Shown: positions 25,630-38,404, numbered from the stretch's first letter. The stretch is 64,000 nucleotides of DNA from Epiperipatus broadwayi (GCA_028023455.1 JAQFVV010000001.1:18783611-18847610); one strand, 5' to 3'. A program made the numbers and translations. Notes: generated by a model from the letters alone, not told the origin.

Positions 25630-25766
25630 TGTACCGGTCGAAAAGAAGCCAACACATCAACAAACCCAAACTCAAAGTCGGATTCAAACTCAGGCGGTTC
25701 AAACTGAATTCAAACCCAACTCACGAGCTCAGATCCAATCAATGAATGACATATATCGACGGTACA
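25630..25766 (+). repeat. Right terminal repeat of the 5.2-kb element
   Basis: 137 bp from TGTACCGGTCGAAAAGAAGC to ATATCGACGGTACA, a direct repeat of 20606-20717 with several indels. On the minus strand the bases just inside it read TGGTTATGTTTTTGGCTGCCC. TGGCTGCCCAA loosely resembles a tRNA-primed binding site (TGGCGCCCAA type), which would make the element run on the minus strand like its intact ORF. This is suggestive only. Confidence 0.6.
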
Positions 25767-27035
25767 TGCAATGCTAAGCCATATAAGATGAACCCTAAAG
25801 CTTGAAATTGTGCCATCATGGACGTGTGCTAATTGTCTAGTTTGAGACTGATCCTGAAGATTGCCTCCATATACTTTTACCGGATTAATGGAGACTGAAA
25901 ATCATAATAGTATACTCTTGATAGGACTAAAACTTTGTGGACAATTCTGGACTCAATCAGACAGTAAAACTGAAGCTGGAAGATAATTGAACATTTTCTA
26001 TTTTAACCCAGGCTGAAATCTCTAAATTTACATTCAAAGAAAAGAATAGGAACATATGATAGGCCTATGAGTAGGAATTTTGATATTATTAGTAATTTAT
26101 AAATATTTCACATTTATTGTATGTATTTTTTTAAATCTATAAATTGTGTAGAAAATTAAATTAATATTTTATTTTTATTGCTGTGTTGGGAGAGTGTATT
26201 TTGAGTTAATATTTTATGTTCAATTTTTTTTTTATTATTTGTTGTTAAAAGCTTTGGCAGATAATAATAGTTTTCTTTTTATCTCACCTGTTCCCCATTT
26301 TATTTGAATTTACTTTAGTTCAATGTGTGTTTGCATTTCCTGCAGATCGTAGATCTTTTGGCTAGTGATTTATCGATTATATAGGTCTGTTTTTCTTGCA
26401 TGGCATAGAGATTTTAAGATTTTCTTTTTATTCATTATATTAAAGATTAATAAATTATAATCTTATCTTTCTTCTTGTACAGAGATAATCTTATGAGTTG
26501 TATTGTAACATGACCTCTTATGAGTTTTTATGGAGCATATAACATCCTTGTTTTGTTCCATTGTTTTTATGGTGTTAAGGAAAGCTCACTCCACACTGTT
26601 CTTTGACTTCCATATAAGATTGTCTTCACTAAATCTCTAAATAAAGGAAAATAGAAATTGATAGCAGAAAGATCATTATAACCCCTTATAAGTTTAGTGA
26701 GAAAGCAAAATTATCTGCCAAACAATTTAGTGCCAATACTCTTGTGCACTCTCAAACAAGTAGGGGTAGAATTTAGGTCAAACTTTTATATTTTGTTTGA
26801 CTAATATTTTTGAATTCCAAATAACTTAAAAATTATTAATAATTATATTTGTTTTTGGCTGATATTTGTTTCTGTGTCCTGTCCCTCAATTGTCTGAACA
26901 ATATTTAAGATTTCTTTCTCTCCCTGAGTAAAGCTGGCAGCATTTATATTCAACATCATTAACTTTTTGTTCACGGTAAATCAAATTTTCTAGGTTGACA
27001 GTGGTCTAGTGGCATCCTCGGTGATAAAAAGAAAT
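25767..27035 (+). repeat. Long direct repeat, copy 2, right part
   Basis: Continues the match to copy 1 (about 17075-18325) after the inserted element, from TGCAATGCTAAGCC to GTGATAAAAAGAAATGG. It ends exactly at a (TA)n tract (27037-27058). Confidence 0.75.
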
Positions 27036-27059
27036 GGTATATATATATATATATATATG

Positions 27060-30000
27060 CACACAATGGTTTTTAAGGTTAAATGGTTTTAATATAATAT
27101 TATTAATCTTTATGGAGACTTTCACACAATTAACCCAAAAACTATTATATTTGCATCATATAAGTGTGAAAACATATATATATTCTAACCTAGTCCGTTT
27201 GCATCTTCACTTCCGGATAGTATATTATATTAAATAAAACAGGTTCTAGCTCAGTTAATAATTAATAAATGAAATATTCTACCTTAATACTAAAATGTTC
27301 CAGTAGCTCAAATTTAAAATATGAATAAGGTTCAGTTTATAAAATAAATTAAATAAATATTTAATATTTTCATGAGACTTGGAAGTGAAAATACAGGTGA
27401 CAAGATAGATTACATTGAGCCAATATCCTACAGGATACTACCTCAATGGCATAAGAACACTAGCCCCCTATTGCTATTTCAAATAAACAAACTTATAGTA
27501 TTCTTACGACTTTAATAAATTATACTCACTAAGATTAATCTAATAATTAAATCTTAATCTTTATCTACTATAATTTAGCTCAATAAAATCTCAGGTTCAT
27601 AAAATTGTTCTAAGTTAATTTTAAAATTACGGTAGTAAAATATGAGAAGGGATTTTTATGTCATAATCTACTACACTTAAACTAATAATAATAAATAATA
27701 AACAATAATAATATTAATAATATTCTTCATTGTATGAAGTAATTCTGCATATTTTTTTCTTTTCACTATAATCTATTATGATAAATAATAAAATATCATA
27801 ATATAATCTTTTATTTTCATATAAGAACGTAATAAATATGTGGTAGCATTCGATAATCTGACAAACAAGGTGTGTGACAACTGCTAGCATATAATCCGAT
27901 ATACTATTATGATAACTAATTTATGACCATAAGATAATGTAAAATTATGATTACTTAATCAAAAGAATACCAATAAACTATTCAAATTCTTAAAATAATT
28001 CTTATTTATCTTTTGTGCAAAATTATATGTTTATTTCTAGTGACACTATGTTTTTGATGCATGATGATGATGATGGGAAATACAAATACTCAAACACACA
28101 AATTTTGAATAAACAAATTTAACAAAGTTTATTATTACATTAACAACATAACAACTTATTTACAATATGTATATTTAAAACATCTTAAAGATTTGTACCA
28201 TTATACATTCTTTATATTCGAACCTTGTTAAGTCTTTACTCTGACTTAAATAAAAAATAAAATAAAATAATACAATATTATTAATCCCTGTTTGATCAAT
28301 CTTATATAAAAAATTACATTTATTTAATGCTTACTCAAAAATATTTTTTACATCCTTTAGCTATTATTCAAGTTTGCTTCTTTTTTTTATTAAACATCTA
28401 TAGAAAACATAGTATGGATAAACATAAAATAATACTAATCGAAAACATGGATATCCTCTTTTTTACTAGACAATTTCACTTTAGCAATATCATCGATATC
28501 ATGTAAAATATCTATTGATAATTTATTTCTAAATTATGGCTACTATTGTTCACTATTTATTAACTATAATACATTCCATTATAAAAATATTATAATACCA
28601 TATAATGATAATTACTGTTACATTCTCTATTATTGAATAAGTATAAATTGTACCTAAACTTATTGTGTAGATCGTTTTTACTTTATAGCATTATATTAAA
28701 AATATGCAGTACTCATTTTTTAAAATTGAAATAAATATTTTAATATTATTTAATATTTCAAAAGCAACTTTGCTTTACATATTTTATTCTTAAGATCTTA
28801 CATTTATTTCCAAAATAAAATAAATCTATAACATATTTTATGATTCTTTCATTTGAATTCCATTGGATTTTCAATTCCAATTCATAAAAATTCTATTTCT
28901 TCATACAAGTAAATGAACTCATCTCATTCCAAACAATTGCATATCTTTAACTCTAAATCATCTATTATTTTCTTTTAAATATACTATACTGTACAATGCA
29001 GCTACTTTTTGGAAATCTAAATAGCGAATAGATTTATAGGATGGGAAGAAAAACTAGAGTATAACTCATAACTCATATTGAATAAACATATACCATGGCA
29101 CAGTGTATTTATAAAACTAGAGGCAAGACCTATTCTGTCTAATATCCTCAAATACTATAAATGATGTCAAGCTATTCCTTCAGATTTATTGAACATCAAT
29201 ACTCCAAGAAAAATAAACACTGTCCAAAATAAATATACAATTACAGGCTATGTTAAATGCATTGTACATCTACAAATATTATAAAATATTCTTCATATTT
29301 CCTAAATATCCTAACTTAATAATCTCCTGGATTCATGCCCACCATATTACTAATACCAGGTCACTATCCTATTCTTATTTCCTAAACATTTATCAGGTCT
29401 TACATCGACAAATTACTAGCTTGCATATTCAAATAATAAATAAAATTCAACTATAATTAGAGCAATCTTACTAATCCATAAGAAAAGTCTGCTTACTTCA
29501 TTATTCTATATTCTTAACCACATACAAACTAATCAGATAATACTTGAACATCCAATAATATGAAAGTTTTATACAAAGAATCACACAAATATTTATTATC
29601 ATGTTGGGTTATATTACTAGTATAAAATCATAGTAGGCATATTCAAAATAAATCCTGATCTCACAATGTTTTAAAGTATATAAAATGTGTTTACATATAA
29701 TTAAAACATTTACACATCATTCATTATTATTCATAGGCAATCTAAAATAAAAATAAAAACAAGAAAATACATCATAATAAATATCAATAATTCATTAGTT
29801 ATTACCAAGTGACATTAGCTCATCATTATCATTTTTTGCAGTCTTCTTTTCTCCAACTAGATATAACATTGCATACATAAAAAATATACAGCCATGCTTC
29901 TCTTTAAATGTTCTAATTTAAACTATTAAATATTATACTATAGGATTCTAATGTTATCAATAGATTAATGTTCATGTTCCTAATCTTTTAAAACAGAAAA

Positions 30001-30860
30001 TTTACACTTTAACTAAGTTAATAAATAAAAAAAAATCAAGATTATAATTATGTATATCTTCAATTAACTCTTCAATTGACGAAGGTTTTTGATAAAGTTA
30101 AAAAAAAATGTTTATTATTTTCTTGAGAGTTTTTTTTAAAAAATGTTCTCCTCAAAATGCTTTGTTTCTTCAAGAGCCTTCATCTTCCTCCGTTGCTATG
30201 GTGATAAACAAGACAATTTGTCGGACAGGCAGCAGTGAGCAATTTTACAAAAAAATGTGTAGTAAAAAAAAATACGATGTCTTTTTAAATCTTGAAAATT
30301 AAACAAAATAATTATCAATCCATCCTATACGAGTTTATAGATTAATAGTTTATGGATTCCATAGTCCAGAAAGATAATTATTGAAATTATAATACTAAAA
30401 TAATCCCCTGAACCTTCTTAAATTTCCCATATAGGAGTAGTAATGCATTATATTCCATTTGGTTTAGCTTGATCTATCCGATAAACTTTTGAGTAATATA
30501 AATATATTTCCATGGTTCCATCCTTTTATTTAATCATATATTTACTTTTTTATAGGTTTCTTCCTTAGTGAATTTATTTCTATTTATTACTTATTTTCAG
30601 CATTTTATTATTATCTTAATTTTCAGGTTTCCCAAACAAACTTTTATAAGTGTGTATTAATCCTTTTAGACCTTAGGTTTCTTTATAATACATATGCTTT
30701 AGTAAATATTCTCTGTGAGTTGTTTTTTTCTTAAAATAATTTCTTGTAGGATTATTTAATGTTTCATTCACAAAGGATATAACATTTACTTTTACAACTT
30801 GATGTTTCTATAAATTTATCATAAAGTATACTTGTCTTACTGCTTCTTAATTTTAGACAA
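27060..30860. other. AT-rich DNA without a supported gene
   Basis: Mostly homogeneous AT-rich sequence. A small G+C-richer patch at 30150-30250 contains GTTGCTATGGTGATAAAC. It lies in a 64-codon frame that I do not accept as a gene. Confidence 0.45.
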
Positions 30861-30862
30861 GC

Positions 30863-31144
30863 TTATCTTACAATATAAAATAATGCATCTTTACTTTTAG
30901 ACGGCAAACAGTTTTCCCATTTAAGTTTCTTGTATAATGTCCATACTGTTATTTTATCCATTAGAACAGTTCTCTTGTTCAGCAGTAATGAAACTGTATC
31001 AACAAATATTATATACATTTTTAAAATATTATAAATTGAATATATTTTACTTCTTGGTATATCCATTTTATTATCACGAAGTTCTAAATTAGATTTTTGA
31101 TAAAATACGTCTGGTAATGGAACTTTTTTAAAAATTAGCAACAC
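30863..31144 (-). pseudogene. Possible LINE C-terminal fragment (93 codons open)
   Basis: The minus-strand frame contains TVWTLYKKLKWENCLPSKSK and ends DALFYIVR. This resembles the segment between the reverse transcriptase and the terminal zinc knuckle in L1/Tx1-like LINEs (a TxxxYKxL motif, then W...LPSKxKDxLFxxxH). Beyond the stop the minus strand keeps a CYILCE-like scrap that could be the start of the knuckle. No reverse transcriptase is seen upstream. It could instead be a short exon of an unknown gene under the promoter-like sites at 31364-31398. Low confidence. Confidence 0.35.
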
Positions 31145-31363
31145 ATATTCAATGAAGTTATTAAAATATTTTTAGTTTACACTCTCTTTTTGCGAAATAC
31201 TTTTTTTAAAATATCAATTAGCTTTGAAAATAAAAATTAGAAGAGAGCACTAAAATTGACTAAAATAATAAAATTAAAATTACAATCACCTTGATAGCTT
31301 CTGATATGATTCAGCTACCTTTAAAACATTATTAATCACACTGTGATAAATTAACTGCTATGG

Positions 31364-31398
31364 TATTTATACCCTGGAAGAATACCTTATCCTATTGG
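31364..31398 (-). promoter_or_regulatory. Possible Pol II promoter: CCAAT box and TATA box
   Basis: On the minus strand CAACCAATAGG is followed 22 bases later by GGTATAAATACC. TATAAATA is the complement of 31364-31371, and CCAAT the complement of 31394-31398. The pair is spaced more tightly than usual. It would drive transcription leftward, toward the frame at 30863-31144. In such AT-rich DNA a TATA alone means little; the CCAAT and the locally higher G+C make it worth noting. Confidence 0.25.
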
Positions 31399-31399
31399 T

Positions 31400-32340
31400 T
31401 GATTCTTATTTTTAGTTTGATACCAAATTTGCATATGTTGCAACTTACACAATTAAATTTCAAAAAATAAAATTATGATGTATTAAAACCTTAAATATTA
31501 TTTTAAAATATTAATCTTAAATCAATTATTACTTTAGTAAATTGATTAAATATCTTTAAAATAAGTTTTAAAGCAATATTTAATGAGTTTATCCCCCTTT
31601 TAATATTTAATTTATCTATCTTTATTTTAATAAAATATTTAACTTTTTTATTAACTGTACTCATTTTTATTACACTATTTAAAACATTTTATAACGATAG
31701 TTAACTTAATATTTATTATTAGTTTTATGTTAAGTAATAATTACATTTAATTCTATAATGCAATTCTACAATATTTTAAACTTTACTAATAAATTCTAAC
31801 AAGCAAGTGTGTGTAACTCTATATTACAGAAGTCACATGATTAATAATCAAGACAGACTATCTGATTTTTCTCTGAGAATAAATAAATTGCTACACTTGT
31901 TGTATTAAATAAAATACTACAATTATAAAATTTGGAAGAATAATTTGGAAATATAGAATTAAATACAACTTTCACTATATAAAACTTACTTTTTTTAATA
32001 TACAATATTAATTATGATTATTAAATATGATTTATAAATTTAAATATAACATTTACTTAACTATAAATTTTAAAACTATTAAAATTGAACTTTTTAAACA
32101 TACTTTTAAATATTTATAGCTGAGTTATTTATTATGGCCAGCTTTTTCAACCATATGAAATAATATTTTTAATTTTATTTAACTGTTCTTAAGTAATTCA
32201 TTATAATATTATGTGCTACATAATTTCATTAGCTTCAAATCATACTTTTAAGACAATATTAATAAAATATAATCAACACATCAAGAGAACACATTCTAAA
32301 ATTTAAAATTTTTAGTAATTTATTGTAATTAGCTATTTCT
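31400..32340. other. AT-rich DNA without a supported feature
   Basis: Extreme AT-rich sequence. No gene or repeat was recognised. Confidence 0.5.
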
Positions 32341-32356
32341 GACCTATAGAAAAGGG

Positions 32357-32390
<34 letters not shown>

Positions 32391-32452
32391 CCCTTTTCTA
32401 TATTATATATATATATATTTATGACCTATAGAAAAGGGCATTATATATATAT
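32341..32452. repeat. (TA)n palindrome with repeated ACCTATAGAAAAGGGCA flanks
   Basis: ACCTATAGAAAAGGGCACT, then (TA)12, then AGTGCCCTTTTCTATA form a near-perfect inverted repeat (32342-32402). A further direct copy, GACCTATAGAAAAGGGCA (32423-32440), again runs into a (TA)n tract. The unit reads as a short element end attached to TA repeats. Confidence 0.85.
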
Positions 32453-33394
32453 AAAATATGAAAGTGCAAAAAGAAAACTGACAGAATAGAAACCTAAAAT
32501 CATTCTTCAAGGTGTGTATACATCATATTCTTTATTATCTATTCTACCTTTTACTTTATCGAAATGCCTACAGCTCACTAGGTAAATGATTTTATTATTG
32601 GAAAATTAGGATCAATTGTTATAATGAGATAAATATGATTCTAAGCATAATTTATGAAAAGTATAATATTTGTATAAAAGGTAAAAAAAAAAAACATTGA
32701 TTGCTAAAAATAAAATATAATTGCTTATGTTTATACTACGGTGATATATAAAATACAGATGTACACAAAACAGATTATGAGATACTGTTCTCAGTACTTG
32801 TTATGACAATGAAATAAATTTGATTTTTATAAGCATTATTTGTAAAACATATATACATTGTACCAGTTATTTATATATGGTACAAATATATTGGCATTTG
32901 TTAAAAGCTAAAAAAAAAAAAAGTAAATTTAAAGATCTTTTAAATTAACGCATTTTAAATTTTTTGTGTGTGTGTGTGTGTAAGTTTTTTTTTTTAAATG
33001 TACAATGAAAGTTAAAATTTTTGTTCATATTTTTTTTTATGTAATTAAAAATAAAAGTTAAAATTGGAAAGAATAAAACAAGCAGATTACTAATCCAGTT
33101 AAACTAAAAGAAAGAATTCCACACATAGATTTTAATTAGTAAAATCTTTCTAACTCCAATTAATGATGATGGAATTATGTTTAAAAAAAGACTTTGTAAG
33201 TTAAATTTAAGAAAGAATGTACAAGATTATTATCTTCTATATTTTATTGATAAAAGGACAAAAAAATATGCACAGAAGTCCAAAAACTAGAATTCTAGTA
33301 TAAAAGGAAGAATACCAGTGTGATCAGGGTCTTGTCTGGTTTTTCTTTTTTGGCTGGTCCTGGATCATAAAATCTAGGACCACTCTATGCTGAA

Positions 33395-33480
33395 ATAATT
33401 CTTTATGCTGGAGTGGACTGAAGCTTTTGACACCATTCATCATGAGGACCATCAACCCCAGAAAAGCTTTCTTGACTAGC
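33395..33480 (+). pseudogene. Short LINE reverse transcriptase scrap
   Basis: The plus strand reads LEWTEAFDTIHHEDHQPQK, close to the conserved LDxSKAFDTIxHxxL block of LINE reverse transcriptases. It stops soon after at SFLD. The surrounding 33320-33560 is richer in G+C than its flanks, consistent with a small insert. No other motif is visible. Confidence 0.4.
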
Positions 33481-34392
33481 CTTCAGGACAAACTAAAAGA
33501 CAAGTTAAAACCAATGGCCACAAGCTCATTCTATCTCATGAAAAACTATGCATGGTAATCAATAATCTTCATTAACTCGCTAAACTTACTGATAAGCTAA
33601 GATTAACTATTCCCGATTATAACTAAATTAAGCATTTGCAAACCATTCTTTAATAAGCTTATAATATAATCCTAATAGAGACATTAAATTTTATTATTCA
33701 AGAGCCTTTTATTTACTTAAGAAATCTAAGTGTAATATGAACTGTTTTAATTAATTGATTCATGTCTGTATTAGCATGCATATAATCTTTCCAACTTATT
33801 AGTAATTTATCTTTAAATATTTTAAGTTGTTGGAATTAAATATTTATTTTTAATATCAACTTTTTTTTGTATATTATTAATGTTAGTTATTAAATTTATT
33901 AATGTTACTTTATTAGGATTTAGGGTGTATAATGTACCTTTGCCAATATTTGTTGATTAAGCCCCAGGAATAATATTCTCGAAAAAAATTAAGTTACGTA
34001 AAAGCATAACTCCGATTTTTTAGTAACTTGCATCAAAATTATGGGATATGAGGAAGTTAGGAGTCTATTGACTATGGCGCCCTCTTATAAATTAAAACTA
34101 ACTTCATCGGAAATTCCTGTCATAATAATTAGTAGGCTGGTTAATTAGAAAATATAGTTATGTTTTTTGGAAATAGGAATAAGATATTTTCTTATCCATA
34201 GCGTGATTAACTTTCACTTCATATTGTGTAAAAAAAAGGCCTAACAGAATCTAGCAAAATGTGAAAATGTTACAATATATAAAAGTAGAAAATAACTATA
34301 GATTGCAAAAAATTTAGAGATAAATTTGCTTCTGTTGGAAATAAACTGTACACAAAACAGACCATTATTACACAGCATTATAAATTCTTTTG

Positions 34393-35626
34393 TAATAATT
34401 AATAAAGCAAGTCATATATAACATGACATTACTTTTATGAGCTTGTAATTACAAAAATGCACATAGAGAGCGTACCAATAGCTCTAACAAGCTCGTAAAT
34501 TAACAAGTGCGGTTATGAGAAATATTTAAAATCTCTATCCAGAACACTCTTATCTCCAGACCATGGTTTCGGGCTTATGGCCCACGTCAGTGGAGAGCTA
34601 GAATATTCGGACACTAGACCTAAAATATCAACTCAAAAAACCAGCACTTATTTCAAACGTATATTTAAGAAGAAACTCTGAATTTTCGGACATGAAAATG
34701 TCTTTAAATCCAGCTATCTAACTTAAATAGCTATATGGGACTAAGTATATTCAGATCTACCATATTCTAATAGGCTCAGCATAGCCAAAGCCTTAAAGGT
34801 AAAATTATAATAATTAATAAAGCAAGTCATATATAACATGACATTACTTTTATGAGCTTGTAATTACAAAAATGCACATAGAGAGCGTACCAATAGCTCT
34901 AACAAGCTCGTAAATTAACAAGTGCGGTTATGAGAAATATTTAAAAGCTCTATCCAGAACACTCTTATCTCCAGACCATGGTTTCGGGCTTATGGCCCAC
35001 GTCAGTGGAGGCTAGAATATTCGGACACTAGACCTAAAATATCAACTCAAAAAACCAGCACTTATTTCAAACGTATATTTAAGAAGAAACTCTGAATTTT
35101 TCGACATGAAAATGTCTTTAAATCCAGCTATCTAACTTAAATAGCTATATGGGACTGAAGTATATTCAGATCTACCATATTCTAATAGGCTCAGCATAGC
35201 CAAAGCCTTAAAGGTAAAATTATAATAATTAATAAAGCAAGTCATATATAACATGACATTACTTTTATGAGCTTGTAATTACAAAAATGCACATAGAGAG
35301 CGTACCAATAGCTCTAACAAGCTCGTAAATTAACAAGTGCGGTTATGAGAAATATTTAAAATCTCTATCCAGAACACTCTTATCTCCAGACCATGGTTTC
35401 GGGCTTATGGCCCACGTCAGTGGAGAGCTAGAATATTCGGACACTAGACCTAAAATATCAACTCAAAAAACCAGCACTTATTTCAAACGTATATTTAAGA
35501 AGAAACTCTGAATTTTTCGGACATGAAAATGTCTTTAAATCCAGCTATCTAACTTAAATAGCTATATGGGACTGAAGTATATTCAGATCTACCATATTCT
35601 AATAGGCTCAGCATAGCCAAAGCCTT
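34393..35626. repeat. Three-copy tandem array, 415-bp unit
   Basis: Units begin at 34393, 34808 and 35223, each starting TAATAATTAATAAAGCAAG. The copies are almost identical, differing by a few single-base indels or substitutions; the third stops at about 35626. Each unit contains the dispersed core repeat in inverted orientation relative to 15.0 kb (CCATGGTTTCGGGCTTATGG, CTAGACCTAAAATATCAACT, TAGCTATATGGGACT). Each also has the GCGTACCAATAGCTCTAACA end that resembles the 7.2-kb hairpin. There is no ORF of note. The near identity means a recent tandem duplication or ongoing homogenisation. Confidence 0.95.
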
Positions 35627-37324
35627 TTGTATAATTTTATGTAAAAAAAGAAAAAGATTATATACTCATAGCTGATAGAAAAATTTATTACTGGTGTTTT
35701 TATAAAATTGTTGTTGATTCAAGCCTTCCAATTCACATATATCCTAACATATAGGATTTATTGTTTTTATTTGCAGTTAAAAATAAATTCACATTCAAAC
35801 TTTCCTGTGAAATATAAAAATGTAAGAAAAATAAAAATCTCTTTTTAAAAACAATTTTATAAAAAAAATGTAAATTTTATTATAGGGAAAGATAATGAAA
35901 TAATGAAAATAATCATATATTCTCTGCATGCATAGTCTTTACCAATCACAAGCTAACATGATTTAAAGTCTGTGATTAGTCAAAATTCATGAAAGTTTTT
36001 TGGAGTAAATACAAAGTAAGGTTTAATAACTTTTATGTATTGTTAAAGATGCATCCAAATTCTTATCTTGATAAAAAGATAAAATCTGAAGTTATTAATA
36101 TTATATTAAAGTTTTGTTTTGGACTTTATTATAAATATACATTTTGCTTAAATACATTTCACATATATAAAAGGAGGTTGCCTTGATATTAGTTTGAAAT
36201 TGTTGATTGTTATTGATATTAGGAGTGTCTAAGTGTTGACTAGCTTTTAATGGTTACATATATACATGTATAAATGAGAGAATAAATATGTGAATATTTA
36301 ATTAAATAAATACATCTTTAAATTGGAATTTTAAATGTAATAAAATAGCAATAACAGTTTTATGTGCATGCATTGTTATTTTACTTTCTTAAGTTTAACT
36401 TTATTTTTTTAACTAAACTCTGTTTTTAAAACAATATTTTAGAAATAAAAAGAAAGGGAAGAAGATTGTTGATTTTATTTCAAATGCATTAAGTTTTTAT
36501 TTATATATAAGAAAATGTAATTTATTACATATATATTTTTAAAAGGTTTAAATAATTATTTAGAATTTATTTATTTATTGAAATTAAAAATGTATTCTAA
36601 TCATGTCTGGAAAATAACAGTTTGAATGCATAAATATTTGAAAAAGTTATTTAAAATCTTCATGGTTTGTTTACTTAATTGTTATGTATCAATTCCAATA
36701 CTAAAGTTATATTTTTTTTCTAATTTCTTGGAAAATGGTCACTCATTCAATTATTAACTAATAAACAAAAAGGATGTTAGACAAGAAGCAAGTTTTATGT
36801 AGGAAGGTACTATCAGATCTTTCAAAGTCATTTGCGTCACTGTTAACATCAATACAATTATCACCTAAGAATCACCATGCGTCATAGAATTGATCCATAT
36901 GTGGTTTTTCTTAAATTAATCCTAACAAAAAAGGAATCCCACATAGATAGGGCAGAAGGCCCCTCAATGTTTTTATAATTGAAGTAGATAAATGTTATTA
37001 ATTATATTTTAGAATTTTAAGCCTCAGATGGGGATTTTATTAAACTGAAGATGCTGCCATTATTTCCAAATATCTTGTATTTGGTTTGTTTATTTACTTG
37101 TATATTTATTTATTTGTATATATAGAAATGTTTCCCATACTTTATAAATTTATAACCAGCTAATTCTAGCAGAACTTTTCAAACATGATTTTTAATTTCT
37201 TGTATTCATAAAAATGAATTATATTTTCATTCACATTCAAGAAAAATCTAATAGCTATGCTATATTTTACATGCTATTTTTGATATATATATATATATAT
37301 ATATTTCACCTTCACAGCTAGTCT
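35627..37324. other. AT-rich DNA without a supported gene
   Basis: No supported feature. The 65-codon frame at 35989-36186 has the composition of its surroundings and is not accepted. A (TA)n run lies at 37283-37302. Confidence 0.45.
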
Positions 37325-37490
37325 TGTACTGGTCAAAACATGTTTATCCATCTAACATGAGCTGGAACTCACAAAATGTACTTCAAACCCAGACCAGCCC
37401 AAGATTTAGGTCAGGGACCAACCTGGATTCAAACCCACTCCATAAGCTCCAGATCAAACACCTAATGAATAACATAATAGTGATGGCACA
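37325..37490 (+). mobile_element. Lone terminal repeat related to the 5.2-kb element
   Basis: Starts TGTACTGGTCAAAACATG and ends GTGATGGCACA. Inside it reads GGATTCAAACCCACTCCATA and GCTCCAGATCAAACACCTAA, matching in order the terminal repeats at 20606 and 25630 (ATTCAAACCCAACTCA, GAGCTCAGATC). It is about 30-50 bp longer than those. No second copy was found downstream in the window, so it is a solo repeat or the left end of a truncated element. No target-site duplication is visible. Confidence 0.6.
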
Positions 37491-38404
37491 TGAGAATTAA
37501 TTTTAAATCAGGCTGACTAGGAGAGCGGAGAAGACAATGAGACATCTCTTAACTATGACTATATTAAAATACATATAAGCAGGCTTTACTTTTGGAAGTG
37601 GAGAAAAGAAGGAATTCGAACTACTCAAATAAGTTAGACAATAAAATATATTTTAATATACTGACAAATTATTATTATACATTTATAAATTAACTACATT
37701 AGTATGTGCGTAAATGAGCAAGTGATAGATAATTACATAGTGTCATTCACGCTATTATTTCTCATATGCTCTTTATTAGCTAAATAATATATTACAAATA
37801 AACACACATCTTTGGTGAGTCCAATATTAAAATGCCAATCGAATATTAGAAAGAATTATGATAATACTGCCATTAACGCTTTGATTGACGGTTCAGAAAC
37901 ATGGTGACTAACATATGATTGAGGGGAGCATTCTGAAATTCATTATACGTATGATATAAATTATTTTCACGCCATTGAGGTCATGAAAATAAACAAAAGA
38001 CAGTTGAAAAATTATATTTGAAACTATGACAAAAATATTTATTGAAAAATTATTTAAACAATAGTAAGACGAACGCTTTATTTTTCCCAACGCATATAGA
38101 TACTCTTAAATATATATATATATATATCATGACGGTGAGATTGTATATGATTGAAATAAACTTAATTAATAAATAGAAGTAATTGGCATTTATATATATA
38201 TATATATCTTTTAAACAAAGCTTAATTTTAATATTAGAGCATTAAAACTGGGTCATGAAGCAAAAGAAATATAATAATAATAATAATATGAAGAAGTTTG
38301 CGGTGCTGACATAATAGCCTAAAATAATTAAGAGGAAAAAGGTCGTGCTTCTGGATGAAAAATGAAATCTCACACTCCTTTCTTGGATAGTGCTTAGAGA
38401 AAAG

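Larger units (their letters stand above)
20606..25766. mobile_element. 5.2-kb inserted element with TG...CA terminal repeats
   Basis: It interrupts copy 2 of the long direct repeat. Both ends carry related direct repeats (20606-20717 and 25630-25766), each starting TGTACCGGTCGAAA and ending CGACGG(C/T)ACA, so each is also bounded by a short inverted repeat. They share ATTCAAACTCAG and GAATTCAAACCCAACT but differ by many indels. The layout is that of an LTR element with very short LTRs. Inside are G+C-richer protein-like blocks on the plus strand (21290-21600 and 22140-22700, broken) and an intact minus-strand ORF (23486-24157). No reverse transcriptase, integrase or transposase motif was recognised. 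No target-site duplication is visible. A related lone terminal repeat lies at 37325-37490. It could be a non-autonomous LTR element, or another class with LTR-like ends. Confidence 0.6.

Noticed and set aside
30196-30215. GTTGCTATGGTGAT as an RFX X-box near a possible promoter
   Set aside because: The second half-site does not match the consensus and no gene start is supported next to it.
34393-35626. CRISPR-like array
   Set aside because: The units are 415 bp and contiguous with no unique spacers; it is a simple tandem duplication in eukaryotic DNA.
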